From an uncultured Aquimarina sp. (lineage in GTDB: Bacteria > Bacteroidota > Bacteroidia > Flavobacteriales > Flavobacteriaceae): a DNA stretch of 64,000 nucleotides. The DNA lies in NCBI GenBank assembly GCA_947502885.1, contig CANNBP010000009.1, forward strand, positions 124,001-188,000, in the 5' to 3' direction. Numbering within the stretch: position 1 is the stretch's first letter; each line of letters begins with the position of its first letter. A program made the translations under genes and the position numbers. This document shows positions 24,917 through 33,202 of this stretch, piece by piece. The notes under the pieces were generated by a model. It was not told the origin of the DNA. It did no database searches and saw nothing but the letters and a program-made list of their open reading frames with translations.

Positions 24917-26653
24917 TTAAAAGAAGCTACTTTTTTCAGTAGCTTCTTTTTTTAATTCTTTAATAAAATAAGATGGGCGGATTCCTGAGACCTTTTCAAA
25001 GGATTTTGAAAAAGATTCTCGTTGATTATATCCCGATTCGTTTGCAATTGCATCAATTGTAAATTCTCTAAACTTTGGATCATTTTTAAGTCGATTTATA
25101 GTGTGTTTGATCCTTAGTTTTTGAATATAACTATAAAAGGATTCTTCTTTGTGTATTTTAATAATTCTTGAGAGATATTTTGAGTTACTGTTTACCTGCT
25201 TTGATAATTCTTGTAGTGTTAAGTTAGGGTTTAAAAAGCCTAGTTCCTTTTCGAACTGATCTAATTGTACTAGTGTAAGTTGTATTATTTCATCTGAAAT
25301 ATGCAGAGCTTCATTAGAACTTGTTGTTTCTGGTCCACTATCTTTTTTGTCTGCCATAGTTTGACTTAATTCAGAAACTAAACCCGTTGTTTTTTGTCTA
25401 TATTTAAAATAAGCATATGTCTGATAAATGAATAAGATAAGTATCAAAATTCCGATACCAAGATACCATGATGATTTGGTTTTAGCTCTCTTATTGTCCT
25501 TTGATAAATTGGCAATAAGTTGTTTCTTTTCCTTAATAAGGTCAGGAATATCAAATTTATAATGTACTTTATTATTTATAGTACTGGCATATCTTCTATA
25601 TATACTATCATGTTTTAGTAGTTTGTTAAGGTACTGTAAGCCTCTTTCATAGTCGTCGTTTTTATGTATATTCATTAATTCAAAAAAACTGTCTCGATGT
25701 TCAAAATTGATTTTTTTCGTTTTTTCATATAAAGAATCAATTTTTTTGAAATGGTAATAGGCAGTATCGTAATCCCCTAAACTCTTATATATTTTCCCCA
25801 AATAATAATGCACCTCAGAGTAATTCGCTGTACTCATATTTGCATACCCTACTTTAAGTTTCTCAAAAGTTTGTTTTGCTTTTTCATAATCCTCTAAATA
25901 ATAGTCAATAATTGCATTATTTGTTTCAAGATGTTGATATGCATTAAAATCAAGGTCTTTAACAAGTGTTCTCCCTATTTTATTATAATACTTAGCTGAA
26001 TCATAATTTTTATTCATTGTTAGGTAATATGATAAAATACTATAGTTATATCCTTGATTGATACTGTCATTTTTGGATATGGTGTTGCTTTTTGCTTTTT
26101 TTACTTCTTCTCTGTACAAGAATAAAGCCTCTTCGATACTACCAAAGGTGGCTTTAATGTTTACCGAGCTAAACTTGCAATTGTTTAGTAACCTTTTGTC
26201 TTCTAGTAATGCAGCGATTTTTTTTGCCTTATCTAAGTATTTAATAGCCGTGATAAATTCAAATTTATGCGTGTAATGTATATGAATATCATAGTAAGTC
26301 CATGCTCGTATAGAATCAAAACGCTTTTTGTTTTCTACTAATTCTAGAATACGATCTAAATAATGAATATATGTTTCATCTACAGACATTATTTCTACAT
26401 AAGAATAACTCGATAGAATGGCAAAAGTATCTTTTTCTTTTTGAGCCTTTGCTAGTTTTGTATGTATAGAACGAATGATCTCTTTTTTCTCATTTCTTAA
26501 AAGCACATCAGAAGATTCTTTGCTCAACTGTTGTGCTAAAGAATCATTATTCTGAGAAAATAAGAAGTTTGATAATGTCGTAAAGTAAATAAAATAGAGT
26601 ATACCTATTTTGGGTATTTTGAATACAATTTTTTTAAAAAAAACGTAAGTCAT
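24917..26653 (-). CDS. Membrane-spanning TPR / AraC-type transcriptional regulator (copy 2)
   Basis: A 578-residue paralogue of the regulator at 21408, similar along the full length. It has a signal anchor (about 12-34, ending LFSQ), TPR-like repeats (about 60-360; for example YYLEDYEKAKQTFEKLK and YYHFKKIDSLYEK), a membrane helix (about 400-420, YLGIGILILILFIYQTYAYF) and an AraC DNA-binding domain (about 470-570; LQELSKQVNSNSKYLSRII). Its last ten codons are also the arm of a transcription terminator hairpin, so the tail EATEKSSFF differs from copy 1 (RQNIKSF). It is divergent from the protease at 27456. Confidence 0.88.
   Translation of the reverse strand: MTYVFFKKIVFKIPKIGILYFIYFTTLSNFLFSQNNDSLAQQLSKESSDVLLRNEKKEIIRSIHTKLAKAQKEKDTFAILSSYSYVEIMSVDETYIHYLDRILELVENKKRFDSIRAWTYYDIHIHYTHKFEFITAIKYLDKAKKIAALLEDKRLLNNCKFSSVNIKATFGSIEEALFLYREEVKKAKSNTISKNDSINQGYNYSILSYYLTMNKNYDSAKYYNKIGRTLVKDLDFNAYQHLETNNAIIDYYLEDYEKAKQTFEKLKVGYANMSTANYSEVHYYLGKIYKSLGDYDTAYYHFKKIDSLYEKTKKINFEHRDSFFELMNIHKNDDYERGLQYLNKLLKHDSIYRRYASTINNKVHYKFDIPDLIKEKKQLIANLSKDNKRAKTKSSWYLGIGILILILFIYQTYAYFKYRQKTTGLVSELSQTMADKKDSGPETTSSNEALHISDEIIQLTLVQLDQFEKELGFLNPNLTLQELSKQVNSNSKYLSRIIKIHKEESFYSYIQKLRIKHTINRLKNDPKFREFTIDAIANESGYNQRESFSKSFEKVSGIRPSYFIKELKKEATEKSSFF
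24918..24953. terminator. Bidirectional terminator overlapping the regulator's 3' end
   Basis: AAGAAGCTACT pairs with AGTAGCTTCTT around TTTTTC, with a T-run on the plus side (seven T) and A-rich flank for the minus strand. It ends the protease transcript coming from 24846 and lies inside the last codons of the convergent regulator gene. The same stem sequence recurs at 28508. Confidence 0.85.
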
Positions 26654-27181
26654 TTTATCATGTATTTTTTCTTGACAAGTGATGTGTCAAATCTTTTGTG
26701 TTATCAATAATATATGTACTGTTTTATTCTGACCGGGGGGTGGTAAATTAGAAGTGAATTCAGGTTTTGTTGAGTGTTATATAATCTTAAGAGGTTGTTG
26801 TATTTATAATAACTACCTTTCTAGTTTGCTGATTATTATTTTATTACAAGTGTTTTGAAGCATATGGTCATAAATTTAGCATGATAATAACAGCCGGCAA
26901 AGGTAACCATATTTCATGTTATAAAAATAAATTTTGAAAAAAAAGAAAAGTAAATAAATACTGACTTTTTCTTGATTTGAGTATAACGTTATTATGGTGA
27001 ATTTCGAAAGGGAAAAATATAAATTCATTAGATCTACTAAAAAGAATAACTTATTAAAATATTAAATCCATATTTGTTTTTTAGTGTTTGATTTTCAATA
27101 TATTATACGGTTTGTGAGAATTGATGAGAGCGTGCGAGTGAGTGAACAGTTGCTCGTTTGTTTCAGATAATTTGGTCAATA

Positions 27182-27216
27182 TTCCATGAATGTTAAGCCT
27201 ACATTCCATGAATATG
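27182..27216 (+). promoter_or_regulatory. Direct-repeat operator upstream of protease copy 2
   Basis: TTCCATGAATGTT at 27182 and TTCCATGAATATG at 27204 are direct repeats 22 bases apart (two helix turns), sharing ATTCCATGAAT exactly. The same half site occurs upstream of protease copy 1. The downstream repeat ends 13 bases before the candidate -33 box. Confidence 0.65.
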
Positions 27217-27229
27217 GGCAATATGCGCT

Positions 27230-27260
27230 TTTTTAAGAGTGTAAAATGTTACAATATTTG
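27230..27260 (+). promoter_or_regulatory. Candidate promoter of M43 protease copy 2
   Basis: TTT at 27230, 20 bases, then AATATTTG at 27253, one mismatch from the Bacteroidota -7 consensus TAnnTTTG. GCAGAA at 27265 would be at or near the start point, as in copy 1, giving a leader of about 190 bases. Confidence 0.45.
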
Positions 27261-27455
27261 CGTCGCAGAAAAAAACTTTAAAAGATTACAGTAAAATCAT
27301 TATTACTTGTTGGTAGATGTAGATAAAATTCATTCTTGCAAATCTTATATTTAGTATTGCGTTCTTATGGTCTAAAATTATCCCTATTAATTATGTTTTA
27401 TTTTTTTGAAGTACTCTGCAAATAACGTAATGTATTGAATTTAAAATTAATTATT

Positions 27456-28478
27456 GTGAAAAAAAATATCCTAATTACACTATTTTATGTGTTTTGTTTA
27501 TTAGTATTTATTGGTTGCTCTGAGGAACATACCTCTGATGAAGTTTTGGAAAATGAGCATCAAATTGAAAAAGATTTCAAAAGTTTATGTAGTTCATATT
27601 CGAGATCTGAAAAGCTATCTCAAGCTAATTTGGAACGACGACAATCGATCGAAAAACATATTAAATCTTTTATAGTCGATAAAAAACTAAAGAAGTCTAA
27701 TGGGCAAAAATCGAATGAAAGGCTTATTGAAATCCCAATTGTTATTCATTCTTTTTGGACAAACCTGAGTCATAAGCTGACCAGAGAACAAGCAAGAGAG
27801 CAAATAGATATACTAAATGAAGATTTTGCTATGAATAATCCTGATTTAGCGGGACTTCCTGATGAGTTTGAGAATGTTAAATCAAAGCATCTTAATATTC
27901 AATTCAGATTAAAAAAAATCATTTATAAAAGAGTTACAAATGAGCAATGGCGAAGATTTAAAAGAAATAGGAGTTTTGTGAAAAATGTTGATGAAGGTGG
28001 GTCGGCAGCAATAGCACATAAAGTAAATCTTAATATATGGTTAGGAAATTTTAATGGAGGTTTTTCTTCTTGGCCATGGGATAATGCAGAAAATAGAAAA
28101 GGTGTTGTTGTGGATGGTATTGTTGTAAATCCAGGCGCATTTGGTCCGGATAATGTGTATAATGGACATTTACTTACGCATGAAGTTGGACATTATTTGG
28201 GTTTAAACCATACTTGGTCGGATGTTGGTAACGACCCTGGTAGATGGGATAGTTGTAATTTTGATGATGGTATAGCCGATACTCCTAATACTATTGGGTC
28301 ACAAGCATTTCAATGTCCCGATTCTCCAACTGAAAGTTGTGATAGTACCGATATGACGATGAATTTTATGGATTATACTACTTGTGCATACATGTTTACA
28401 GAAGGGCAAAAAACAGTAATAAGATCTATGTTTGCTCCAGGTGGACCTAGAGAAAGATTGGGAAATGATTTTAGGTAA
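27456..28478 (+). CDS. M43 family zinc metalloprotease, lipoprotein (copy 2)
   Basis: Paralogue of the protease at 23827. I start it at the GTG at 27456, giving MKKNILITLFYVFCLLVFIGC, which aligns with the N-terminus and lipobox of copy 1 (MKKNVLIIPFCL); the TTG at 27435 would add seven residues before the signal. The zinc motif HEVGHYLGLNH has His242, Glu243, His246 and His252 (numbered from the GTG), and the Met-turn segment is MTMNFMDY. It carries a somewhat longer loop before the catalytic site (FSSWPWDNAENRKGVVVDG). It is likely an envelope-anchored protease acting outside the cytoplasm; the substrate is unknown. Confidence 0.91.
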   Translation: MKKNILITLFYVFCLLVFIGCSEEHTSDEVLENEHQIEKDFKSLCSSYSRSEKLSQANLERRQSIEKHIKSFIVDKKLKKSNGQKSNERLIEIPIVIHSFWTNLSHKLTREQAREQIDILNEDFAMNNPDLAGLPDEFENVKSKHLNIQFRLKKIIYKRVTNEQWRRFKRNRSFVKNVDEGGSAAIAHKVNLNIWLGNFNGGFSSWPWDNAENRKGVVVDGIVVNPGAFGPDNVYNGHLLTHEVGHYLGLNHTWSDVGNDPGRWDSCNFDDGIADTPNTIGSQAFQCPDSPTESCDSTDMTMNFMDYTTCAYMFTEGQKTVIRSMFAPGGPRERLGNDFR

Positions 28479-28507
28479 ATGTTTTTATTTAAAATTATAT
28501 ACCAAAA

Positions 28508-28537
28508 AAGAAGCTACTTTAAACGGTAGCTTCTTTT
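28508..28537 (+). terminator. Terminator after protease copy 2
   Basis: AAGAAGCTAC pairs with GTAGCTTCTT and a run of five T follows. The stem is the same sequence as in the terminator after protease copy 1 (24918). Confidence 0.85.
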
Positions 28538-28639
28538 TGTGATTTACGGTCTATTTTTATTAATTTGTTCGTATCTATAGAATACAAAATCTTAGATTCA
28601 ATACTACTAAGTTTACCCCCTCAGAACTTTTGGGATGAG

Positions 28640-29389
28640 TTATAATTCTTTAATATCAGTTTTCGGAATCCAACCAATCTTACCATCACTAAGCTTTATT
28701 TTTTTCCAATCATTAACAGTTTCTAGGACTTTTACTTTTGTTCCTTCGTGTAATTCAAACACTTGTTCACTCCTTAGATTAGGTTCACTCTTTATGGTAG
28801 TTTCTTGAGCAAAAACTATAGCAAATTGATTTTTATCGACAAAGTTAAATTGCCTATAGGCTGAGAAAATTCCAAACATCGCAATAATTAATAAGGTCCA
28901 TGAGCCAATAAAAAACAATCTTTTTTTGGATGAGCTTTGGGCCGTTTGATAAAGCATAAATAGAATTACAAATATGATGACACAGATTATTGAAAACCAA
29001 GCCCAATTATCAAAATTAAAGATGCTGGTAAGCTTATTTATAGTTTTAGAGACAAAACCTTCGGGGATTACGTCAATTGCATCAATTGTCGCTTTTTGAG
29101 CAAAAACTAAATTGTTTTGAACATCTTCATCGTTTGGATTTAATTTTAGAGCTTTTTCATAATAAAAAATACTTGGGCCTATGTTACTTAGTTTATAATG
29201 AGCATTTGCAAGATTGTAATATAATGCAGTTGACTCATGACCAGCCTTAATAATAGAAGAATAAGAATCTATTGCTTCCTGATATTTTTCTTGATTATAA
29301 AATGAATTTCCTCTTTGAAATGCTTCTTCATGCTGAGAAAAACCGAATGCGATACTTAAAAAAATGAGTACTTGAACTATTCCCTTCAT
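28640..29389 (-). CDS. batE: BatE: TPR and SH3-like domain protein
   Basis: Last gene of the Bat operon. The 249-residue protein has a signal peptide (ending GFSQ), TPR repeats at about 20-95 (AFQRGNSFYNQEKYQEAIDSY and NLANAHYKLSNIG), two membrane helices at about 129-150 and 160-177, and a bacterial SH3 domain at about 190-247 (EPNLRSEQVFELHEGTKVKVLE, then WIPKTDI). This TPR-TM-SH3 order is that of BatE in Bacteroidota. It is thought to act with BatA-D in a membrane complex that supports growth under oxidative or envelope stress; the exact activity is unknown. Four bases separate it from batD. Confidence 0.85.
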   Translation of the reverse strand: MKGIVQVLIFLSIAFGFSQHEEAFQRGNSFYNQEKYQEAIDSYSSIIKAGHESTALYYNLANAHYKLSNIGPSIFYYEKALKLNPNDEDVQNNLVFAQKATIDAIDVIPEGFVSKTINKLTSIFNFDNWAWFSIICVIIFVILFMLYQTAQSSSKKRLFFIGSWTLLIIAMFGIFSAYRQFNFVDKNQFAIVFAQETTIKSEPNLRSEQVFELHEGTKVKVLETVNDWKKIKLSDGKIGWIPKTDIKEL

Positions 29390-29393
29390 ACAT

Positions 29394-31160
29394 TTATAGT
29401 TGTTTGTCTATGTTTGAAATTACTCTAGAGGCCTTGTCATAATCTTGTTGCATAGCCGTTGTTGATGATGGTGTATATCTTGCAAATTCGCAACTTTCGA
29501 GTAGTGCAATAAATTCGATTGATATGGCATCTTCAACCTCACGTTCTTTTAATAGTCGTTGAATTCGATCTTTACTCATATCACTTGTCTGGATATGTAA
29601 TTTAGCTTTTAAATAATTGTGTAAAGCTCGTTCCATTGCGATATAAAATTCTTTTTGATTACCTAGACTCTTTTTGGCTTCAGAAAGATATTTTCTAGCC
29701 AATTTATCCGCCTTACGTACTCTATTGCCACTTACATCATTTAATCTTTGTTGTCTCTTTTTTCCAAAGAAAAGAAATAACGGAATTGCTAACAAAGGAG
29801 CAGTAAGTGACAACCAAAACCCAGTAGATTTAAAAAAATACGTTTTAGATATGGGTTGAAGTTTTGCTTTTAATTTTAAAAATCTAAATTGATTTCCTAT
29901 TTGAGTTACTACCTTTTTATTACTTCCTGTGGATTCTGAAGAGGTAATTGCGCTTCCTCCATCAGGACCATTTTTTACATTAATTACAATTTCTTCTGAA
30001 GAAACTCTCTTATAGGTTTCAGTTTTTAAATCAAAATAAGAAAATGAAATTGACGGAATTGGGTATTGACCTTTGTATTGTGGTACTAGTGTATATGTGT
30101 CAGATATATTTCCTCCCATACCTGTTAGGTTTGTTCGAACCCTTTCATTGTGTTGTGGCTCATACTGTTCAAGTCCGTTAGGCACATTAAGTTTAGGTAA
30201 ATCAAATAACTTTAAATTACCATTACCAGAGACCAATACTTTTGCATCTAATGATTCTGTAGCGTCTAATTCTTTTTTGTTTGTTATTACTTTAAAATCA
30301 AAAGACCCTACAGCCCCTGTAAAATCATTTGGTTTTCCTTCTAAAGGCAATGGTTTTACGTTAATAGTTCTATTACCAGCTGCCACAGTTTTGTTAACGG
30401 TAGAATATAATCGGCCGCCAAAGATATCACGTCTATTGGTTGGTACATCTACAGAAACAGTTAATGATAGAGGCTCAATATTAAGTTTTCCTGTTTTTTG
30501 TGGATATAAGACCGTTTTACGCAATATAACATATCGATAAGGTTCTCCATTATATTCACCATTCTCTATTTTAAGCTGTTTCATGTCTATGGCTTGACTC
30601 CAAAAATCACTATACTTTGGGCTATCTAATTCTCGCCAGTTGCTAACACTAATTCTAGGGCTTACATAGAGTTTATAAACAACGGTTATTGCTTCATTTA
30701 AGTAGGGATTGGCTTTTGATACTTCAGCAACCAAGTGTAAATTTTCACTAGCCACAAAATCTGTATTATTACCATCTTTTGGTTTGTCTACAGCGCTGGT
30801 TACTTCGACAGTAACAGGAAGGGTTTTGTAGGTTTGACCTTTAATCTCTATGGTTGCTTGTTTGATGGTGAATTTTCCTCTACGTGTAGGTTCTAAAAAA
30901 TAACTAAATGTTTTAGCATAGGATCGTTTACCATTGATCCAAGAATTACTAATAGATTGATTGGGTCCTCCTACTACAGTAAAGCCAGTAAAAGATGGAG
31001 GTCTAAAATTATCACCGTCTTGATTCATTTCAAAATCCACCCGTAATCTTTCATTTACCCCAAGCTTTTTCTTACTTACTTTGGCTTCAAATTTTACCTG
31101 CCCAATGGCAAGCTGCATTGTAGTAATTAATAGTGTTAGAAAAATTAATTTTAGTTTCAT
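29394..31160 (-). CDS. batD: BatD: oxygen-tolerance/Bat operon membrane protein
   Basis: A 588-residue protein with a signal peptide (ending AIGQ), two BatD repeats of immunoglobulin-like fold in the periplasm (about 22-140 and 140-400; segments VSKKKLGVNERLRVDFEM, LVAEVSKANPYLNEAITVVY, KLYVSPRISVSNW), one membrane helix near 440-460 (GFWLSLTAPLLAIPLFLFF) and a cytoplasmic helical tail. This matches the BatD family. It is presumed to be an exported scaffold of the Bat complex with the von Willebrand A proteins BatA and BatB. The gene overlaps none but is only 4 bases from batE. Confidence 0.9.
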   Translation of the reverse strand: MKLKLIFLTLLITTMQLAIGQVKFEAKVSKKKLGVNERLRVDFEMNQDGDNFRPPSFTGFTVVGGPNQSISNSWINGKRSYAKTFSYFLEPTRRGKFTIKQATIEIKGQTYKTLPVTVEVTSAVDKPKDGNNTDFVASENLHLVAEVSKANPYLNEAITVVYKLYVSPRISVSNWRELDSPKYSDFWSQAIDMKQLKIENGEYNGEPYRYVILRKTVLYPQKTGKLNIEPLSLTVSVDVPTNRRDIFGGRLYSTVNKTVAAGNRTINVKPLPLEGKPNDFTGAVGSFDFKVITNKKELDATESLDAKVLVSGNGNLKLFDLPKLNVPNGLEQYEPQHNERVRTNLTGMGGNISDTYTLVPQYKGQYPIPSISFSYFDLKTETYKRVSSEEIVINVKNGPDGGSAITSSESTGSNKKVVTQIGNQFRFLKLKAKLQPISKTYFFKSTGFWLSLTAPLLAIPLFLFFGKKRQQRLNDVSGNRVRKADKLARKYLSEAKKSLGNQKEFYIAMERALHNYLKAKLHIQTSDMSKDRIQRLLKEREVEDAISIEFIALLESCEFARYTPSSTTAMQQDYDKASRVISNIDKQL

Positions 31161-31213
31161 TTTATATGTTGTTTAGATACTTAATTATGAGTTTTCAAGT
31201 ATCTTTTGTTGAG

Positions 31214-32104
31214 TTACCAATCTTTATCTGTTTTTACTTTTGATCCTTTGGCTTTTTTAGCATTCATTTTATCTTGGACCTTTTTTTCTTGATTATTCAT
31301 TGCTTCAAGCAAACTCTTAACCTGTTCGGGAGATAGTTTTCCTTGTACTTGCTGCGGCTGTTGTTCTTTAGGCTGTTCTCCTTCTTTGTCTTTTTGATCT
31401 TGTCCTTCTTTATTGTCTTTAGGATCACCTTTATCATCTTTCTCTTCGTCTCCTTTATCCTTTTGATCCTCTTCTCCTTGATCATTTTTGTCTTTATTAT
31501 CCTCATCTCCTTTCTCTTTTTCATTCTCTCCTTCGTCACCTTTTTTATCTTTCTTATCGTCTCCCTCTTTATTATCTTGGTTTTGGTCGTCTTTATTTTG
31601 GTCTTTATCCTGATTTTGATCGTCTTTATTTTGATCATTTTGTTGTTGCTGTTGCTCCAACATTTTTTTAGCTAATGCCAGATTATATCTGGTTTCATTA
31701 TCTTTTGGATTATTTCTTAACGCATTTTTGTAGGCTTCTACGGCTTCTTTATATTTCTTTTGCTCCATAAAGGTGTTTCCTTTATTGTGAAAAGCTTTAT
31801 GTTTTTCTAATTTGTTTGTTGCTACTTTAGCTGCTTCTGAATACCTTTGAGTGGCTTCGTCATACTTTTCTGAAGAATAATATGCATTTGCCAAATTGTA
31901 TTTAGCTGTTGGGTTAACAGGGTTTTTGGCAATGGCTTTTCTGTATTCTCCTTCTGCCTTAGGAAAATTGCCATCTTTTACTAATACCTCGTTACCTAAA
32001 GCAACATATTGATTAGCTTGATTTATAACTTGATCACGATTTTCTTCTTGAGAAAATAGAATTCCTAATTGTAAACATAGTATGATAGTTAAAACTGTCT
32101 TCAT
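31214..32104 (-). CDS. batC: BatC: TPR protein with highly charged low-complexity tail
   Basis: A 296-residue protein with a signal peptide (ending LFSQ), three to four TPR units at about 30-145 (AKYNLANAYYSSEKYDEATQRY, KAFHNKGNTFMEQKKYKEAVEAY, LRNNPKDNETRYNLALAKKM with breaks), then a long repetitive tail of Asp, Lys, Gln, Asn and Glu (about 150-262), and a short basic C-terminus. This is BatC: TPR plus low-complexity tail is common in the family. It lies between batB (6 bases) and batD (53 bases). Both strands of the tail give long spurious open frames. Confidence 0.87.
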   Translation of the reverse strand: MKTVLTIILCLQLGILFSQEENRDQVINQANQYVALGNEVLVKDGNFPKAEGEYRKAIAKNPVNPTAKYNLANAYYSSEKYDEATQRYSEAAKVATNKLEKHKAFHNKGNTFMEQKKYKEAVEAYKNALRNNPKDNETRYNLALAKKMLEQQQQQNDQNKDDQNQDKDQNKDDQNQDNKEGDDKKDKKGDEGENEKEKGDEDNKDKNDQGEEDQKDKGDEEKDDKGDPKDNKEGQDQKDKEGEQPKEQQPQQVQGKLSPEQVKSLLEAMNNQEKKVQDKMNAKKAKGSKVKTDKDW

Positions 32105-32110
32105 AATGCG

Positions 32111-33148
32111 CTATAATTGTTCGTTAAACAAGTTTAATTTTCTAACCCATGATGTTTTTCTTTCTAATAAGAAAATATCCAAAAATAATAATAATAATCC
32201 TGCGGCTAGAAACCATTGAAACTGATCTTTGAAATCGGCAAATTGCTTGGCTTCAAATTCTTTTTTATCCATGTTTTGTAAAATGGTAGTTACCTCATCA
32301 ACAACAGAAGATGTGTTTTTACCATCAATGTAAACACCATTTGCTTCACTGGCAATTTCTTGAAGTGTTGTTGTATTTAGCTTAGTAATGACTGTTTCTC
32401 CTTGATTATTTTTCTTATAACTTTGTACAATACCATTTCGTTTTATTGGAATTGGCGCTCCTTTTTCAGAGCCAACACCAATAGTAAATATTTTAATTCC
32501 CTCTTTGGATGCTTCTTCTGCAATAGCATTTACATTTCCTTCATGATCTTCTCCATCACTTATAATAAACAAAACCCTATTTGTTTGTTCTTCGTCGTTA
32601 TAATAGGTTTTTGCAAGTGCAATGGCATCAGAAATTGCAGTACCATGAGAGGATAGCATATCTGTGTTCATGGCTTGTAAGAACATTTTACCAGAAGCAT
32701 AGTCTGTTGTAATTGGTAATTGTGGTAATGCACTACCTGCATATGCTATAATACCAATTCTATCGCTAGCCAAGTTATTAATGATTTGGGTAACTAATTG
32801 TTTGGATTTGTCTAATCTATTCGGTGCGATATCTTCTGCCAACATACTTTTTGAAACATCAATGGCAAAAACAACATCAACTCCTTCGCGTTTTACGGTT
32901 TCGAGTTTTGTACCGACTTTTGGATTTACCAAAGCAACTACAAAACAAGCAAGAGACAAACTAATAATGATGAGTTTTAAAATGGATTTAAAAGTAGATT
33001 GGTCTGGACTTAATTTTTTTAGTAAGGCTGTATCAGCAAATTTCTTTTGGGTAGTTTTTTTCCAGATAAGAACTCCTATAAAGAGTAAAATCAGTATCGG
33101 AATGCTTAATAATAGCCAGAAATATATTTTTTCTTCGAGTAAATACAT
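32111..33148 (-). CDS. batB: BatB: von Willebrand A domain membrane protein
   Basis: The chosen start is the ATG at 33148 (MYLLEEKIYFWLLL, the usual BatB start); a TTG two codons earlier extends the frame but is not needed. Membrane helices lie at about 9-28 and 57-75, then a VWA domain (about 90-285) with a MIDAS metal site DVSKS and the later Thr and Asp motifs (LPITTDYAS and ISDGEDHEG), and a C-terminal helix at about 314-331. VWA proteins of the Bat operon are membrane-bound and thought to form a periplasm-facing complex with BatA. Length 345 residues is normal. Confidence 0.9.
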   Translation of the reverse strand: MYLLEEKIYFWLLLSIPILILLFIGVLIWKKTTQKKFADTALLKKLSPDQSTFKSILKLIIISLSLACFVVALVNPKVGTKLETVKREGVDVVFAIDVSKSMLAEDIAPNRLDKSKQLVTQIINNLASDRIGIIAYAGSALPQLPITTDYASGKMFLQAMNTDMLSSHGTAISDAIALAKTYYNDEEQTNRVLFIISDGEDHEGNVNAIAEEASKEGIKIFTIGVGSEKGAPIPIKRNGIVQSYKKNNQGETVITKLNTTTLQEIASEANGVYIDGKNTSSVVDEVTTILQNMDKKEFEAKQFADFKDQFQWFLAAGLLLLFLDIFLLERKTSWVRKLNLFNEQL

Positions 33149-33202
33149 ACACAATTATATTTGAACAATAGAGATTCTGGTTTAAACCAAAATGACAAGA
33201 GG

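Larger units (their letters stand above)
26654..27434. other. Long divergent intergenic region with conserved regulatory elements (copy 2)
   Basis: This region of about 780 bases has no convincing gene. It contains a G-run near 26734, AT-rich sequence, and from 27182 on the direct repeats, promoter box and leader elements shared with copy 1. Confidence 0.6.

Noticed and set aside
26734..26743. G-run (GGGGGG) in the protease copy 2 upstream region as a G-quadruplex
   Set aside because: Only one G tract is present; four are needed.
27191..27241. 16-codon frame MNVKPTFHEYGQYALF between the direct repeats
   Set aside because: It arises from the repeat itself, lies upstream of the candidate promoter and has no counterpart in copy 1.
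31297..31675. Open frames on both strands inside the BatC tail
   Set aside because: They are out-of-frame readings of the repetitive Asp/Lys tail; one is almost pure Lys/Ile and the other almost pure Phe/Leu/Ile.
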